NCBI RefSeq assembly: GCF_963678975.1
Contig: NC_089281.1
Location: 29,439,616-29,503,615 of the forward strand
From: Dysidea avara
Taxonomy: Eukaryota > Porifera > Demospongiae > Dictyoceratida > Dysideidae
Length of the DNA: 64,000 nucleotides
Direction of reading: 5' to 3'
Numbering within the stretch: position 1 is the first letter of the stretch; every line of letters starts with the position of its first letter. The position numbers were made by a program, and so were the translations under genes. The notes beneath the pieces were generated by a model. That model was not told the DNA's origin, ran no database searches, and saw only the letters and a program-made list of their open reading frames with translations. Below are positions 13,501 through 24,893 of this stretch, in pieces.

Positions 13501-16500
13501 GTTTTTCCAAAATCCAGTCACATACACAGGCTATAAACTATAGTGATGGATGATTTTACGAAGCAGGTATGATTAGCCTCTGACTGGGGTTAGTGGAGTG
13601 GCATGTAAGGGCTTAAAAGAGTGGCAAGTGGCAAGGATTATTCTGAGATAGAATGAATAAGCCAGTGGTTTCTTGGAAGAAGTTGTCTCTTTACTGTACA
13701 TTGCTGGGACTGAAAATTAGGGTTCCACTGATACAGATAATACCTACCAATCCGATATTGATACCTAGCAGTAAAGTTTTACCAACACAGATACTGATAA
13801 TTGCCATACAATTTACACACCTCCTAAGTATGACTGCTCTATTTAATATACTCCAAGTTTTACTAGGATAGCATTTACAATGTCACTTTACAGTCTGAAG
13901 TGTCGCTTGTCTAGTGTAACAAGAGGGCACAGTCTCAAATTGTTCAAGCCTCATGCACAACGATCTGTTCAAAGTCATTTCTTCTCTAAAAGATCAATAA
14001 ATGCTTGGAATAATCTACTTAACGCAGTAGTGTCAGCTAACTCAGTAAATAACTTCAAGATTACATATGATAACTATTTTGTCTGATGATTTAGTTTCTT
14101 TTTGTACATGAGCAGGACTCACAGGCTCATGCCTTTTTTTCCTGTAATAATAATATAATATAATATGATGATAGTTATGATGATGACAATTGGCATGAGT
14201 GGCTATTAATCAGTATCGGAATACCTAAATAAACAATACCGATTGATACCAAAATGCCAAATATCGGCTCTAATTTGATACCAATCCAATTATTGGTGGA
14301 ACCCTACTGAAAATCGACAGACTGTTTCTCGACATCTGTTTAAACCATCACAATAGTGTAGCGTCAATGTGTAAAGGATTAACCATTTGATACACAGTAG
14401 TGGAACTGCTCTGTCTACCTATGGTAGTTACCACCCAGTGCAGCACTTTGATGACACTCCCATGCACTGGGATTTAAGGACCATTACACACAACATTTAC
14501 CTGCAGCTAATTCAAGACTATTGTTTATCAAAGGAGTAACGGCACCCTCAAACACGTCCAACACAAGGGCACCAATAGTGACGTGTGAATCTAACACAGA
14601 AACAAGTTAAAAGCATACAAAATCACAACACTTACTGTCTATTTGACACTGTACAAAGGTATTTATTTCATCATATCGATCAATTGTTGCATTAGCTTGC
14701 TACATAAAGGACATTATCAACTAGGCTAATATACCACATGTCCTACCATCTGTGTGTCATCAATAAAATTGAGTGAATCATCAATTGCTGTGTTGACAGT
14801 GGTATTAAAACTTCGAACACTATCATTGACTTTCTTATTAGAAACAAAAGCAAACACAACACCAATGCTATAAGGCAGAACAAAAACATAAAGCTAACGA
14901 AAGCAAATACTCATAAGATTAATAGTCAACACAAATATAACTTACAATAACAGGCAAACACAGAGGACTAGCATTATGTAAAGGATGAAACATCTTAAAT
15001 CATTTTTGTCTCGATGTTTTTGTTTCAAATCTCCACCACATTTATCACAACATCGGCAACAGCAGAAGCAGCAACCAATGATGATGAACACCAGAGAAAT
15101 AACTGGTCCCAGAAAAGTCACAATGAGTAATGGTGCCCACCACTTACCAAACTACACAGAAAACAATAAATTAACACAACATTATATGCATAGACTATAC
15201 AAGGCAAAAATTTTAGTTGATGTGCTATGGTGGCCTATTCAGTGGACTGATGACATACTTTTGATTTTTGCACATTTTATGGTTAGATTTACTAGTTAAG
15301 AATCCTTAGGGAACCTGCAACCCACTACTGAGTGCTGAACACGATCAATGGAATATGTGAAACTGTCTTTTAATAATTTCACTACAGTTTGTTATGCCAC
15401 TATACAGCACTTGCTCCTATAGTAATGCTGCAGGGAATGTGACAATATCCAAGACATCCTCAGAGTGCAAGCTTGCAAATCAGTGAGGACACTTTCCTGG
15501 ACATCTGGCTTGGAGCGATTTTCTCTAGTACTCAAATCGCTGCGATTTTCAGTGATCAGGATATCAGTAAGTGCTCATATAATCTATTTCTAGTCGTAGA
15601 ACGAACTAATAGGATTAGTTTGGCTAGCTTTAGCAATTTACAATGTCACGCATGTGATCAATCATGCTGTCTTAGTGGCCGTGTTTAAAATAGCTTCGTG
15701 ATCAGACGATCAGTAAGTGTTTATACGTACAATCTATTTCTAGCTGTATGATGAAGTGGTAGGCTGGTTTTAGCAATTTACAGCGTAACACATGTGGGAC
15801 TGTTTTGGAACATTCCTTAAAAATTCTCCACATAACTGTACTGTATTTGCCCAAGTGTGCTGTATTTGCCAAATTAGATGCATAACTGTACTGTATTTGC
15901 CTAATTAGCTACAAAACTGTTCTGTATGACTCAATCAGTACAGTTATGCAGCTGATTAGTACTGTATGGACAATATGATACGTGGCATCACTTTGATACT
16001 CCCACGCAAAGTACAATATACTCCCACGCAAAGCATAATATACCCCCACGCAAAGTAGGATATTGTACTTTGAGTGGGAGTATCAAAGTGATGCCGCGTA
16101 GTATATTGTCCATACAGTACTTATTAACTGCATAACTGTTATGTATGAGTCATACAGAACAGTTATGCAGCTAATTGGGCAAATACAGTACACTTGGGCA
16201 AATACAGTACAGTTATGTGGAGAATTTATTTATGGAATGTTACAAAAACAACAAGCTATAAATCGCTAAAACCAGTCAAACTAATCCTACCAGTTCGTTC
16301 TATAGTTATATTGTACTTTGCGTGGGAGGATCAAAGCGATGCCGCATATCGTATTGTCCATACAGTACAGTTATGCAGCTAATTGGGCAAATACAGTACA
16401 CTTGGGCAAATACAGTACAGTTATGCGGAGAATTTATTTAAGGAATATTATGTAAACAACACATTGTAAATCGCTAAAACCAGCTAAACACTTACTGATT

Positions 16501-19500
16501 GTCTGATCACGAAGCTGTTTAAACATGACTCCACTGAGACAGCATGATTGATCACGTGCGTGACATTGTAAATCGCTAAAACTAGCCAAACTAATCCTAT
16601 TAGTTCATTTTATGACTAGAAATAGATTAGTTAAATATTTACTGATATCCTGATCACCAAAAATCGCTGCGGTTTGAGTAGGGGTTCGAGCCAGATGACC
16701 AGGAAGTACAATATAACAGTTAAAGCACTGCCTATACTTGTGTGTATGAAAAATACAGCACTCGGGGGTGTCTTGAGGCAAATACAGCACTCGGCTTCGC
16801 CTCGTGCTGTATTAACCTCTCAACATGCCCCCCTCGTGCTGTATTTTCCATACACATGCATGGCAGTGCTTTAACCCTAACAGAAATAGACTATATAAAC
16901 ACTTACTGATCGTCTGATCACGAAGCTATTTAAACATGACTCCACTAAGACAGCACGATTGATCACGTACGTGACATTGTAAATTGCTAAAACTAGCCTA
17001 ACTAATCCTATTAGTTCGTTCTACAACAGAAATAGATTACATAAACACTTACTGATATCCTGATCACTGAAAATCGCAGCGGTTTGAGTTCTAGAGAAAA
17101 TCACTCCAAGTCAGATGACCAGGAAGTACAATATAACACTTAAAGCACCACCTATGCTTGTGTGTACGAAAAATACAGCACTCATGGGGTGTCTCGAGGG
17201 TAATACAGCACTCAGCTTTGCCTTGTGCTGTATTAGCCTCTTGACACGCCCCCTAGTGCTGTATTTTCCGTACACACACACAGCAGTGCTTTAACTATAA
17301 CATAAGGGAGTAAGTACTGTATAGTGGCATAACAAAAATGACAGTTTAGTACATTCCACTGCTAATATTCAGTGTGCTGCAGATTGCCAAAGGGCCCTTA
17401 ACTAGCGAGACTTGGTAAATCCAACCATAGAAAATGCAAGAATGTTTCAGTCCAGTCCACTGAATAGTGCCAGTCATACCAACAGACTGGACTACTGGAC
17501 TAGACTACTGGACTCATATACAGTTTGCTCACACAACCGTTATAAGTCACTAACCACATGACCATCACTTCTTACACACTGTCAGACCTTTCGATGTCTT
17601 GTGTTGTACTAGCTATTTAAAAAAATTCAGATTTCAAAAGGAAGTAAGGGTTGATATACATGCTACAAAAAGTAAGGAAACAAGCTCAAAAATGTTTACA
17701 GCTGAAATGACCCAGCAGTAAAAAGTAAGGAAACAAGATTAGACGACTACTTGCTAAAATGAGACACACTTTAATGCCTACTTTTGGCTAGCATCTTGAA
17801 ATGAGACCATCAAATTTTCCAAAAGTAGGGATTAAAGTGTGTCTCATTTTAGCAAGTAGTCATCTAATCTTGTTTCCTTACTTTTTACTGCTGGGTCATT
17901 TCTCATTTCAGCTGTAACATTTTTGAGCTTGTTTCCTTACTTTTTGTAGCATGTATATCAACCCCTACTTCCTTTTGAAATTTTTAATTTTTTAAATAGC
18001 TAGTTTGTTAACTTTTTTTTGTCTAGCTAGCTAGCTATATTATACTCTTTTTGTTTTCCACATATCAACTGTTTAAGGCTTCAGCTGCATTTCTAATGGC
18101 CTAAATATGATGATTTTACAGTAAAACATCGCTGGAGAGTCCACCATTATTATTAGAGTGGAACCCTCGCTTTTAGAAGTCTGGATCCCGAAGTAGATCC
18201 ACCCCTCAAAGACATTATTAGCTAGCTACCTCACAAAAAGACGAATACCCAGCGTTAACAAATGCTAGAGACAACTCCTTGCGTACTACACCCGTTCACC
18301 CTCATCTTATGCACACGAATTCACACTTTGTTAAAATCACGTGTTTGGGTTGTGGCATGCGCCGCAACTATTAAACGCCGCAATTATTAATCATCCTTCG
18401 AGAAGCAGATGAATGATGAAAGCAAACAGTATGGTGCAGTGGACAGAACGTAATCGGAACAACAGATTCATGAATCCAACGTCATTACCTTGACTGTCTG
18501 AAATTTCTGGATGCCGTACACTGGGTCTTACAGCAGGCAGGCTGGCAGACAAAATATAGGTGAATTTCAAAATTTTTAAAACTCACTGTACATCGAAAGA
18601 TTCGATTTTTCGCCTCGTTTACCCAAGGTACAGCATCATCATAACAGTACTAATGCATTCCAGGTGGTTTTTTTTTGGTAAAACTTATTGTAAGACTGTT
18701 TTTTGAGGTGCGAAAATCCACGAAGCCATATGATTTCTTACCAACCCCTACTATACAGTACTATCGTACTGTATGATATTAGAGGCACACAGTACAGCTA
18801 TCTGTGGTATAGTTTTAGTGATGTTTTCACAGCACAAGTTCATGGTAGTATCATAATAGTAGGGGTTTCCCCCCTAAGATGAAGGACATTTGCCAAAATC
18901 TTGCCTTTAGAAACTATCATAGAATAAATATCATATGTGACATCAAGCATCATTACAGAACAGTCTTATGTATCTAACATCAAATCCAGCATAATGTTGA
19001 GTAAGCTATGCAAAAGATTAAGCATCTTGGTTGCCTTTCTACAGGTTGAAACTCGATATCCGGCTTTTTGTTGTTGTTCATGTTGAACATAAGCAGCGAG
19101 ATTAAGATATTCTAATAAGGTAATCACCCTAACACACAGCATGTCATAGCTATGCTAAAGACAACAAGTATGGTAATTAAATTATAAGGAAATTCTAGCA
19201 ATAAAATGTAGTGAAACATGAATACATAGTGAATACAGGCTAGCATATAAAATGGTTGTGTATTTTTCTTTTCTATAACTGGTACAAAGCTGACTGAACT
19301 TTATGACATTATGTTGAAGATGGACAGATATGTATGTTATGTTAGCAGTAGTGCTGCACAGTTCTTGTATTAGTGACGATATCATATTATGAACCTATAC
19401 CAGTGATGCTTTGTGAACAATGTACAAGTTTTAGGTCTTGTAATGAATTTTTCCATAAATGGTTACAGTACGTTTGGCAAAATAAATTTGAGTCTAGTCT

Positions 19501-21449
19501 TAATAATCCAGTCCAGTGAATGGAACACGAGTTCAAATTACACAGATAAATCCTACTGGGACAGGAGCAGGAGCCTCTACCATGTCTCACAAGTGAAGGG
19601 TGAAAGTTCCCATTTGAATTTCACCCATTACGTGATAAATGGATACCATTAACCAGGTCCCCATTAGTACAGCTAATGTTCAAATGAACATTGAACCAGC
19701 AATACAGTGAACACTACACATGACGCATGCGCACACACGTACGCACACACACACAGATCTGGAATTTTTCATGGACTCAAACAAGCTCTATATAGATTTT
19801 ACTACATCCTTGTTAACTGTATAAGGCAAACAAATAGTTCTCTTCGTCCACAACAAAACCATAAGATGTAAATATAGTATGAAGGTGTTAACTAGTCTTA
19901 GTTAGTTCACTAATAAACCACCTGTAACTCTTAACAATACAAGAAGACACAACTGTCAGTGGACACCTACATAATCCAGACACTTAGTTTAGGTCCGAAA
20001 GTATTTCTTAGTACTGGTTGGTCACCAAGTATACAGGTTCCACTATGAAATTGATACTTAAAGTGTACCACTTACATCTTCTAGAACATCTTTAAGTTCA
20101 AAATCACCACTACCAGTGCGTCGTTGAGTTGACACACAACTTGCTGTTGCAATGGGACTGTCCACCGAGGAATTTAGCACAGGCAAAATAACATCTGCAA
20201 ATAAATAGAAATCACTAACCCACCAGTTTTAACTGTCCCAAATGTTAACTTTAAAACACCAATCATCTCACAGCATTTGGAGAATGCGGTGATATTTGCA
20301 AAGTAGAATTTTTGTAAAAGGTGTCTTACTGGATAAGAAACCTAACTACAAAGTATGACTGACACATTGCATACTTTGTGGGTTCCTGTAGCAGATTCCA
20401 GAAATCATGAGAAGCCACATACTAACACACATACTCTCCACATCTGTAAAACACCTGGTTATGTTGAGCATCCTGTGTTGTAAGGATTTAAAACTACAAC
20501 TTGTAGAACAAATCAAACCAATTTTTCTTGCTAATTAAGCTAATTTAGCAAACTTTCTTATTGACAATCCACTGATAAGTAGTATTTAATAATATACTAC
20601 AGTTAAATTTTCTGTAGTGATCGTTTCTGAAACGCTCGTGCAAATTTTTAGTCTTCTAGTCTCTTCAAGTGGGATCTCCTGTATAAAAATGTTAGCCACA
20701 GTCTAAATATTAAGATATGCAGTGCTAAGTAGATGGAATGACATTCCTGTGGGGTGTTTATCTACTGAAAAATTCTAGCACTGCATGACCAAGACCACCT
20801 CATTATAGTGACCATGTCAAGTAGGTCCCAAACATAGCCAATGTGTACTTCGTGACCTCATTAATAAGACCACCTTATTATAGTGACCATGTCAAATAGG
20901 TCCCAAACATAACTAAGGTGTACTTCATGACTTCATTAATAAGATCACCTCATTATAGTGACCATGTCAAGTAGGTCCTAAATGACCTCATCAACACATG
21001 TGTACTCGTGAGGCTTCACTTATGTCACTGCAGCTACGTAACACGCAGTACACAACCCAACTATTGTATCCTCTTACTAAACAGAGTAATATATACTACA
21101 GGATTCAGTATGTCACTGTACCATATGGTAGACTTCCACTGCGCACTCCATCCACAAAAGAGTTCGCTAGGTTAGCCCAGCCCTTCAGTCCACCCGACTC
21201 GCCGTTCACTTCTACACTGACTACTCGGGCGGGTGGTAGTGGTTGGAATATGACTGAACCATTCTCGGCCAACGTGAAGTTAACTATTCGTGAAACTAAA
21301 CGTGCTGCTGCCTTTTGTGCTGACAAACATAGCTCCGGCACTGACACATGACCAGCAAGTGAAATATCACAATTATTATTACCAGTATTTTGAACAGCTA
21401 ATACTATATCTAAACTACACAGTACAAGTAGATACAACAACTCCTTCAT
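4555..21449 (-). CDS. PROM: prominin-like pentaspan membrane glycoprotein, gene A
   Basis: Exons, 5' to 3' on the minus strand: 21122-21449, 20076-20194, 14946-15151, 14747-14867, 14636-14699, 14501-14590, 11602-11807, 10589-10657, 10480-10543, 10358-10434, 9826-9911, 9613-9795, 9411-9561, 8401-8495, 8258-8348, 5514-5753, 5285-5371, 5182-5235, 5025-5108, 4906-4974, 4771-4860 and 4555-4722. They join in frame to about 913 residues. The start Met opens a signal peptide ending near residue 20. Exon 3 encodes FGKWWAP, TM1 and a cysteine cluster (GCCFCCCRCC). TM2 spans exons 3-4, TM3 is in exon 12, TM4 in exon 13 and TM5 in exon 22. This is the five-span order of prominins, cholesterol-binding proteins of plasma-membrane protrusions and cilia. 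Many NxS/T sites lie in both big loops. Oddities: exon 11 runs into an in-frame TGA unless a 30-bp intron is removed, and exon 17 ends NNYT where the paralogs have NCT. Family assignment is firm; exact orthology is not. Confidence 0.9.
6190..6740. repeat. dispersed repeat shared with 51205-51780
   Basis: The two regions share words such as aaagtttcagcct, cgatttgtacagcaa, aaataaattacagg and a ggatctgcgaaaac-like end. They are diverged copies of one repeat in introns of genes A and C (the second lies in C intron 10). No coding capacity is convincing. Confidence 0.5.
7277..7868. mobile_element. hAT-like MITE with 8-bp target duplication
   Basis: Terminal inverted repeats read taggattgggcgatat on the left and atatcgcccaaccct plus a on the right. 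The element is flanked on both sides by the identical 8-bp word CTTAGTAC (7269-7276 and 7869-7876). An 8-bp duplication with a TAGGGTTGGGCGAT-type end is typical of hAT non-autonomous elements. There is no transposase ORF. Length is 592 bp. Confidence 0.85.
8496..9410 (-). other. gene A intron 13, unassigned
   Basis: An AT-rich intron. The part near 8560-8830 resembles sequence near 55900-56150 (shared cacactttagaaaa context) and is probably old repeat. No gene is seen. Confidence 0.4.
9796..9825 (-). other. 30-bp micro-intron in gene A before TM3
   Basis: Between exon 11 (ending at a Pro-Arg) and exon 12 (starting Leu-Met-Ile-Asn-Asp) lies exactly 30 bp that starts GTGAGTCAG and ends GAGAAG. 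Reading through gives an in-frame TGA as its first codon. Removal of 30 bp (or 27 bp at the upstream AG) restores the frame. The next shortest introns in this gene are about 45 bp, so this is exceptionally short. Splicing is inferred, not observed. Confidence 0.6.
10658..11601 (-). other. gene A intron 7, unassigned
   Basis: Non-coding by comparison with the paralogs. Short ORFs on both strands here lack any family resemblance. No inverted-repeat element was recognised. Confidence 0.4.
11873..11897. repeat. (GT)n microsatellite
   Basis: Uninterrupted GT dinucleotide run. A second simple repeat of gtggt units follows at 12156-12187. Confidence 0.9.
12469..12726. mobile_element. MITE with 30-bp inverted ends, copy 1
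   Basis: The left end aggccacataaacttaat and the following tattagtttctc are mirrored at the right end (gaaactaataattaag, then tttatgtggcct). A diverged second copy lies at 31314-31595 in gene B, so the pair defines a repeat family of about 260-280 bp. No ORF. Confidence 0.75.
13718..14306. mobile_element. hAT-like element with 8-bp target duplication, carrying LINE sequence
   Basis: The ends are tagggttccactgata and tattggtggaaccct plus a, in inverted orientation. The identical 8-bp word CTGAAAAT flanks both ends (13710-13717 and 14307-14314). This is diagnostic of a hAT-type insertion. Inside is the 3' end of a non-LTR retrotransposon (about 13815-14190), so the element is composite. Confidence 0.8.
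13815..14190 (+). mobile_element. LINE 3' fragment (RT C-terminus and AT-rich tail)
   Basis: An ORF (13880-14086) reads RGHSLKLFKPHAQRS, then FFSKRSINAWNNLLNAV and FKITYDNYFV before a stop. This is the standard C-terminal signature of CR1/Jockey/RTE-like reverse transcriptases (RGHxxKLxKP, FFSxRxIxxWNxLP, FKxxLDxY). It is followed by an aataataatataat tail, as at LINE 3' ends. Only the end is present, so it is 5'-truncated. Confidence 0.7.
15480..17310. repeat. fold-back repeat complex, nested palindromes
   Basis: The block at 15490-16000 is repeated in inverted orientation at about 16100-16730, and part of it again at 16885-17120. At the centre is a palindrome (about 15960-16130) built on cccacgcaaagtacaata units. 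Two further palindromes at about 16695-16880 and 17110-17305 share aatacagcactcg and cgtgctgtatt words. A partial copy of the same family lies at about 33890-34230 in gene B. No transposase is seen, so this is a non-autonomous fold-back family. Confidence 0.7.
17632..17981. mobile_element. fold-back element with about 155-bp arms
   Basis: The left arm (tttcaaaaggaagtaagggt onward) is mirrored by the right arm ending acccctacttccttttgaaa. The arms include matching blocks gtaaggaaacaag, tgacccagcagtaaaaag and gagacacactttaat. The loop is about 30 bp. No coding content. Confidence 0.8.
20195..21121 (-). other. gene A intron 1
   Basis: Contains the 75-bp minisatellite at 20793-21000; the remainder is unassigned. 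Confidence 0.5.
20793..21000. repeat. 75-bp minisatellite, about 2.7 copies
   Basis: Unit begins gaccacctcattatagtgac and includes caagtaggtcccaaacat and gtgtacttcgtgacctcatt. The same unit forms a five-copy array in gene B (34443-34830) in the opposite orientation. A single fragment is at about 41337-41370. Confidence 0.85.
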
Positions 21450-21491
21450 CCTGCGTAAAAATTATTATCTTACGCGCTTGGAAGGGTTGTA

Positions 21492-21779
21492 TAGACCTTA
21501 TTCACTGAATTAATTTCATAGCGCTTACAACCCGTTGCGAAGGAGTTGTCCGCCAATATTCGCCATTTGCAGTACCAAAACCATAGTAACATCACAATTC
21601 TCCGCCAAATTCGCCATTTGCAGTACCATAACTATGGTAACATGATAGCAACCGTTGTGCTCGCCCAGTTTTAGAACTCAAAATGGCGTCCGAAAGACCA
21701 TCACCATGGCAAATAGGGAGCCTTGTATGGCTTCGTGTGACATCAGAGGGCGCTTACTGTTCTAAATGAATAAGGTCTA
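21492..21779. mobile_element. MITE-like element immediately upstream of gene A
   Basis: Inverted ends tagaccttattca and tgaataaggtcta enclose about 290 bp. Internally there are two related blocks with cgccaa and cgccatttgcagtacca words. It lies about 43 bp upstream of the gene A start codon, so it sits in the presumed promoter. No ORF. Family unassigned. Confidence 0.6.
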
Positions 21780-22008
21780 TGGGAATGCGCTAAAAACCAA
21801 AGTGGATGGTGCCAGGCTGCTAGCCGAGATATTTTAAACAGGATACATTTGTCCGAGTATTTGAACGCATAATAGGATACAAAGACTAGCTAATTACAAA
21901 CTACAAACTAAACTACTTACAAACGACACCTATGAAACCTAAACAAAATCTATAGTGTCCTCCGAGCATAGTGTCTGAGGACCATTTTGGCATTACATTT
22001 CCATAAAG

Positions 22009-22330
22009 TCACTGATAACCTTTGCTCAACAATTGCCTCCTAGTCAACTTCGAGACTGGCAAACCATTTTTAACTGTAGTGTGGTCAGCAATTGTAAAAA
22101 GAGTGAACAAAGCAAAAGGAGACCAAACACCAAATGATTCACATGCTAGGGGAATAAAGTCACCTCCATCATTGCTAACAGATTCTAAATAACGATTGTT
22201 CTTAGCTTCCTCACCGGCAGCAGCAGCCACCCCAGCCTGAGAAGCAGCAGAGGATATAAAAGCAGGCTGAGTTGTGCACCTGACAGAGAAGTCAAAGTAC
22301 GCTGGACGACCCAATGAGAAATCAGGGTGA
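22009..22330 (-). pseudogene. non-LTR retrotransposon C-terminal fragment, copy 1
   Basis: Minus-strand reading gives GRPAYFDFSVRCTTQPAF, then an Ala-rich stretch and FIPLACESFGVWSPFAL, followed by IADHTT. It matches the C-terminal end of the second, longer copy at 22995-24420 (AYFDVSV, KFLAAVEKVGSDFVSLVVEC). The element family carries this segment downstream of the reverse transcriptase and a Cys/His motif. I infer an endonuclease-like C-terminal domain, with moderate confidence. Truncated on both sides. Confidence 0.65.
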
Positions 22331-22664
22331 TAAATGTCCCCAAGATGAGAAGAGGCAATACCTTGCTCCCGGAGAAATCATTCTACCCAAGGCCCGCCCA
22401 GCTTGAAGCTCGCTTTACAATCTCGCAGAACTTGTGCAACTTGTTTGCGGCAATCTTAGAAGTCATTGTCACCATAGATTATATGGTTCTAGTCACCATA
22501 TGGTGTCACTGAGATATCAAAGTTTTCAGAAGCCATGATGGTATAATGAAAATAACTACAAAGAGTTAGACCATAGATTATATACGCCCTAGACTATATA
22601 CGGGTGTATATAATCTATGTTGGTGAGACTAATGCTACAACTACATAACTACATAAAGGGGAAG

Positions 22665-22757
22665 TAGCCAGACCCTTTTCTTTCTTTTGTGTGGGGGCGG
22701 GGAAAGAAAAGGTTTCTTTCCTCCTCCATCACACAAAAGATAGAAAAGTGTCTGGCT
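22665..22757. repeat. small inverted repeat
   Basis: agccagacccttttc is mirrored by gaaaagtgtctggct across about 90 bp; purine- and pyrimidine-rich centre. Probably a tiny MITE. Confidence 0.5.
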
Positions 22758-22787
22758 ATACGTGAGACTAAAGAGGAATAGCTAATA

Positions 22788-22990
22788 CAGTGGAACCTTT
22801 CTATTGTGGACATTTTGGCCGGGACCCGGATTTTTGGATACATTTTGCTGTAATATAGAGGCTTTCCTCTTTCAGAGGTAAAAAATGTAGCTATTAACCA
22901 GACCTGTGGGACCAACATTTTTGTCCTTATTATGGACGTTTTTTCTATTGTGTCCTTAATTCGGGGAGTTTGTTAAGAGAGGTTCCACTG
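22788..22990. mobile_element. Tc1/mariner-like MITE with TA duplication
   Basis: Ends cagtggaacct and aggttccactg are inverted and flanked by TA on both sides (22786-22787 and 22991-22992). Inner sequences ttctattgtgga and ttttctattgtgtcc are also related. About 203 bp and non-coding. It sits between the two retrotransposon fragments. Confidence 0.8.
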
Positions 22991-22994
22991 TATA

Positions 22995-24420
22995 GCTAAG
23001 CCGGGGTAGACAAGAGGGGCCGGTTGTCTGGAGCCTTTGCCACAGTACAACAGAAAGAAAGTTGCTGGAGTAAATTCTTTCTTGCCAGCCACTCCTAGGG
23101 ATGATGTGGTCAGCAAATGACTTTTAACATTTTCAAAGTAAAAGGAGCTAGTCCACACTGCAAAGCACTCCACTACTAAGGAAACAAAATCAGATCCAAC
23201 CTTCTCCACAGCTGCCAAAAACTTCTCATCCTTGGCCACCTCTCCAGCTGCAGCAGCTCATACCTGAAGCAGAGGAGGAAATAAAAGTAGGCTGAATAGT
23301 ACTGCATACAGAGACATCAAAGTAAGCAGAACTACCATGTTGAAAGTCAGGATGGAAATATCACCAAGCTGTAGGCCATCATCATACAAAGTCCTAGAAC
23401 ACCAGGATGGTCTTGAGAAAGTGTCATGATGACAGGTTCTCATAGGACCATGAGAACAGCTAACAGATGGTCACCAAAGCTATCTACAGAAAAGAGGTAA
23501 GTGCACAATGGAGAAAGAAGAAACAAAGTTACTTCAAGCCGCAGACATAATCCAACAACAAATTCTGGATTGGGGGTGACCAAACCAAGACAGGCTCTAG
23601 GAAAAAGTAGGAATAGCTTTAAGCCAGCCATTGCATTGCTTGCACCAGAAGGATGTGTCAGAGCAGTTAAATGTGCCTGATCTCTACTACTGAGAGAAAC
23701 ATACAGGTTATCAAAGATACTTTGGTCTAATATAGCCTGCAGGTCTTGCTGAGAGGCTGGGGGAATGAAAGAATTAGCTACTAGAAATGTAAAAAAAAAA
23801 AATTTAAAAACTGTGGCAGCAGCCAGAAAAATTAAGCTAGTCAATGTCAAAAGAAAGAAGGGTGGAAATCAAGTCACAGACACTGTTCCATGGACCTAAA
23901 AAGGCAGATGGAACAAGACTCATATAATCCTAAACCTCCTAAACAAAAAGGTAATGGGACTCAGTTGGCACCATATGAAAAGTCAGAAATGCTGCACTGC
24001 ATAAATACGAACAAGAGAAATATGAAGATTAAGGTCAAATTGATGAAGAAAAGGCTTCGGTAACCTGAGAGTCATCCATAATCACAAGTTTGTCTTGAGT
24101 TAAAGCCACTTTATGTATGCAAGAAGAAAGGAAGTCTTTAAAAGAAACTGTCATGTACCAAGAACCCAAGTCAGAGACTTGCTTGATGTCAGGGGGGACC
24201 CAGGCCAAAACAGCTCACACACTTGGAGTCAGAGATTCAAATGAAGTCCATAATCTGGTCCTCGAGTGGTAAAGTGAGAGATTAGAGATAGTGGATTGTC
24301 TACCAACTAATGTGCCATCATCAAGATACCAAAGATTTAATGAATTGCAATTAAGTGAAAATAATAAAGGGTCCAAAGGGTCACCTTGTTATACTCCTGA
24401 TAAAGCTATAGCAGTCGCCT
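22995..24420 (-). pseudogene. decayed non-LTR retrotransposon (RT to C-terminus), copy 2
   Basis: Minus-strand translation across several frames gives, in order: a reverse transcriptase block (GDPLDPLLFSLN, then LWYLDDGTLVGR, the YxDD active-site region, about 24400-24250); SIFDNLYVSLSSRDQAHLTAL and PNPEFVVGLCLRLE; DSFGDHLL, a remnant of a Cys/His motif; and finally DGLQLGDI, HPDFQHG, AYFDVSV and KFLAAVEKVGSDF. Frames change at about 23440, 23350 and 23250, so it is dead. The order RT, then zinc-binding motif, then a D...D-type C-terminal domain suggests a non-LTR element with a C-terminal endonuclease, but that subclass is inference. Confidence 0.7.
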
Positions 24421-24776
24421 ATTACCATAACGTAAGCCATAATTTAATGTTTGTGATGTATTCATAATTTCATACTGTACAAGTACTGGGCATGTGTATT
24501 TATACCTTCCTGGGCCTAATCGGCCTCGGCTACCCTTGATCTGCAATAATCAAACCGTAATTTTGTCCCGAGAAAGTTCAGGCACACACAGCCACAAATG
24601 GACAATAAAATACAATTAATAGTATAAACAAATACAATACATAATAAAAGTGGTCAACAAATTTCCAGCCATTCTGGGCAATCTCTAGCTTGCCATGTAT
24701 AATTGTTTAATCTCAAATGTAACTTGATTATTTTCACTGCTTGAAGTATCTTAGTTTACTACAGTGGTATATCCCC

Positions 24777-24893
24777 AGTATATGGAACAGTTAATTGTTT
24801 GTTATTTTAGTAGTTTTTCAGTAAACCCGCATTCACTGATGTTTTACTGAGAGTTTAAAACTTAGTAAAATAATTATGTTCCATATACTTAAG
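24777..24893. repeat. inverted repeat, MITE-like
   Basis: agtatatggaaca and tgttccatatact are mirrored about 115 bp apart, with gtaaac and actga words repeated inside. Confidence 0.5.

Larger units (their letters stand above)
11808..14500 (-). other. gene A intron 6, repeat-rich
   Basis: Contains a (GT)n run at 11873-11897, a gtggt-type simple repeat at 12156-12187, a block of repeated ttgatgtttt-like words at 12220-12390, a MITE at 12469-12726 and a hAT-like element carrying a LINE fragment at 13718-14306. Confidence 0.6.
15152..20075 (-). other. gene A intron 2, fold-back repeat complex
   Basis: Nearly 5 kb. Holds a large palindromic complex (15480-17310), a fold-back element (17632-17981) and otherwise AT-rich unassigned sequence to 20075. 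No gene supported. Confidence 0.6.
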
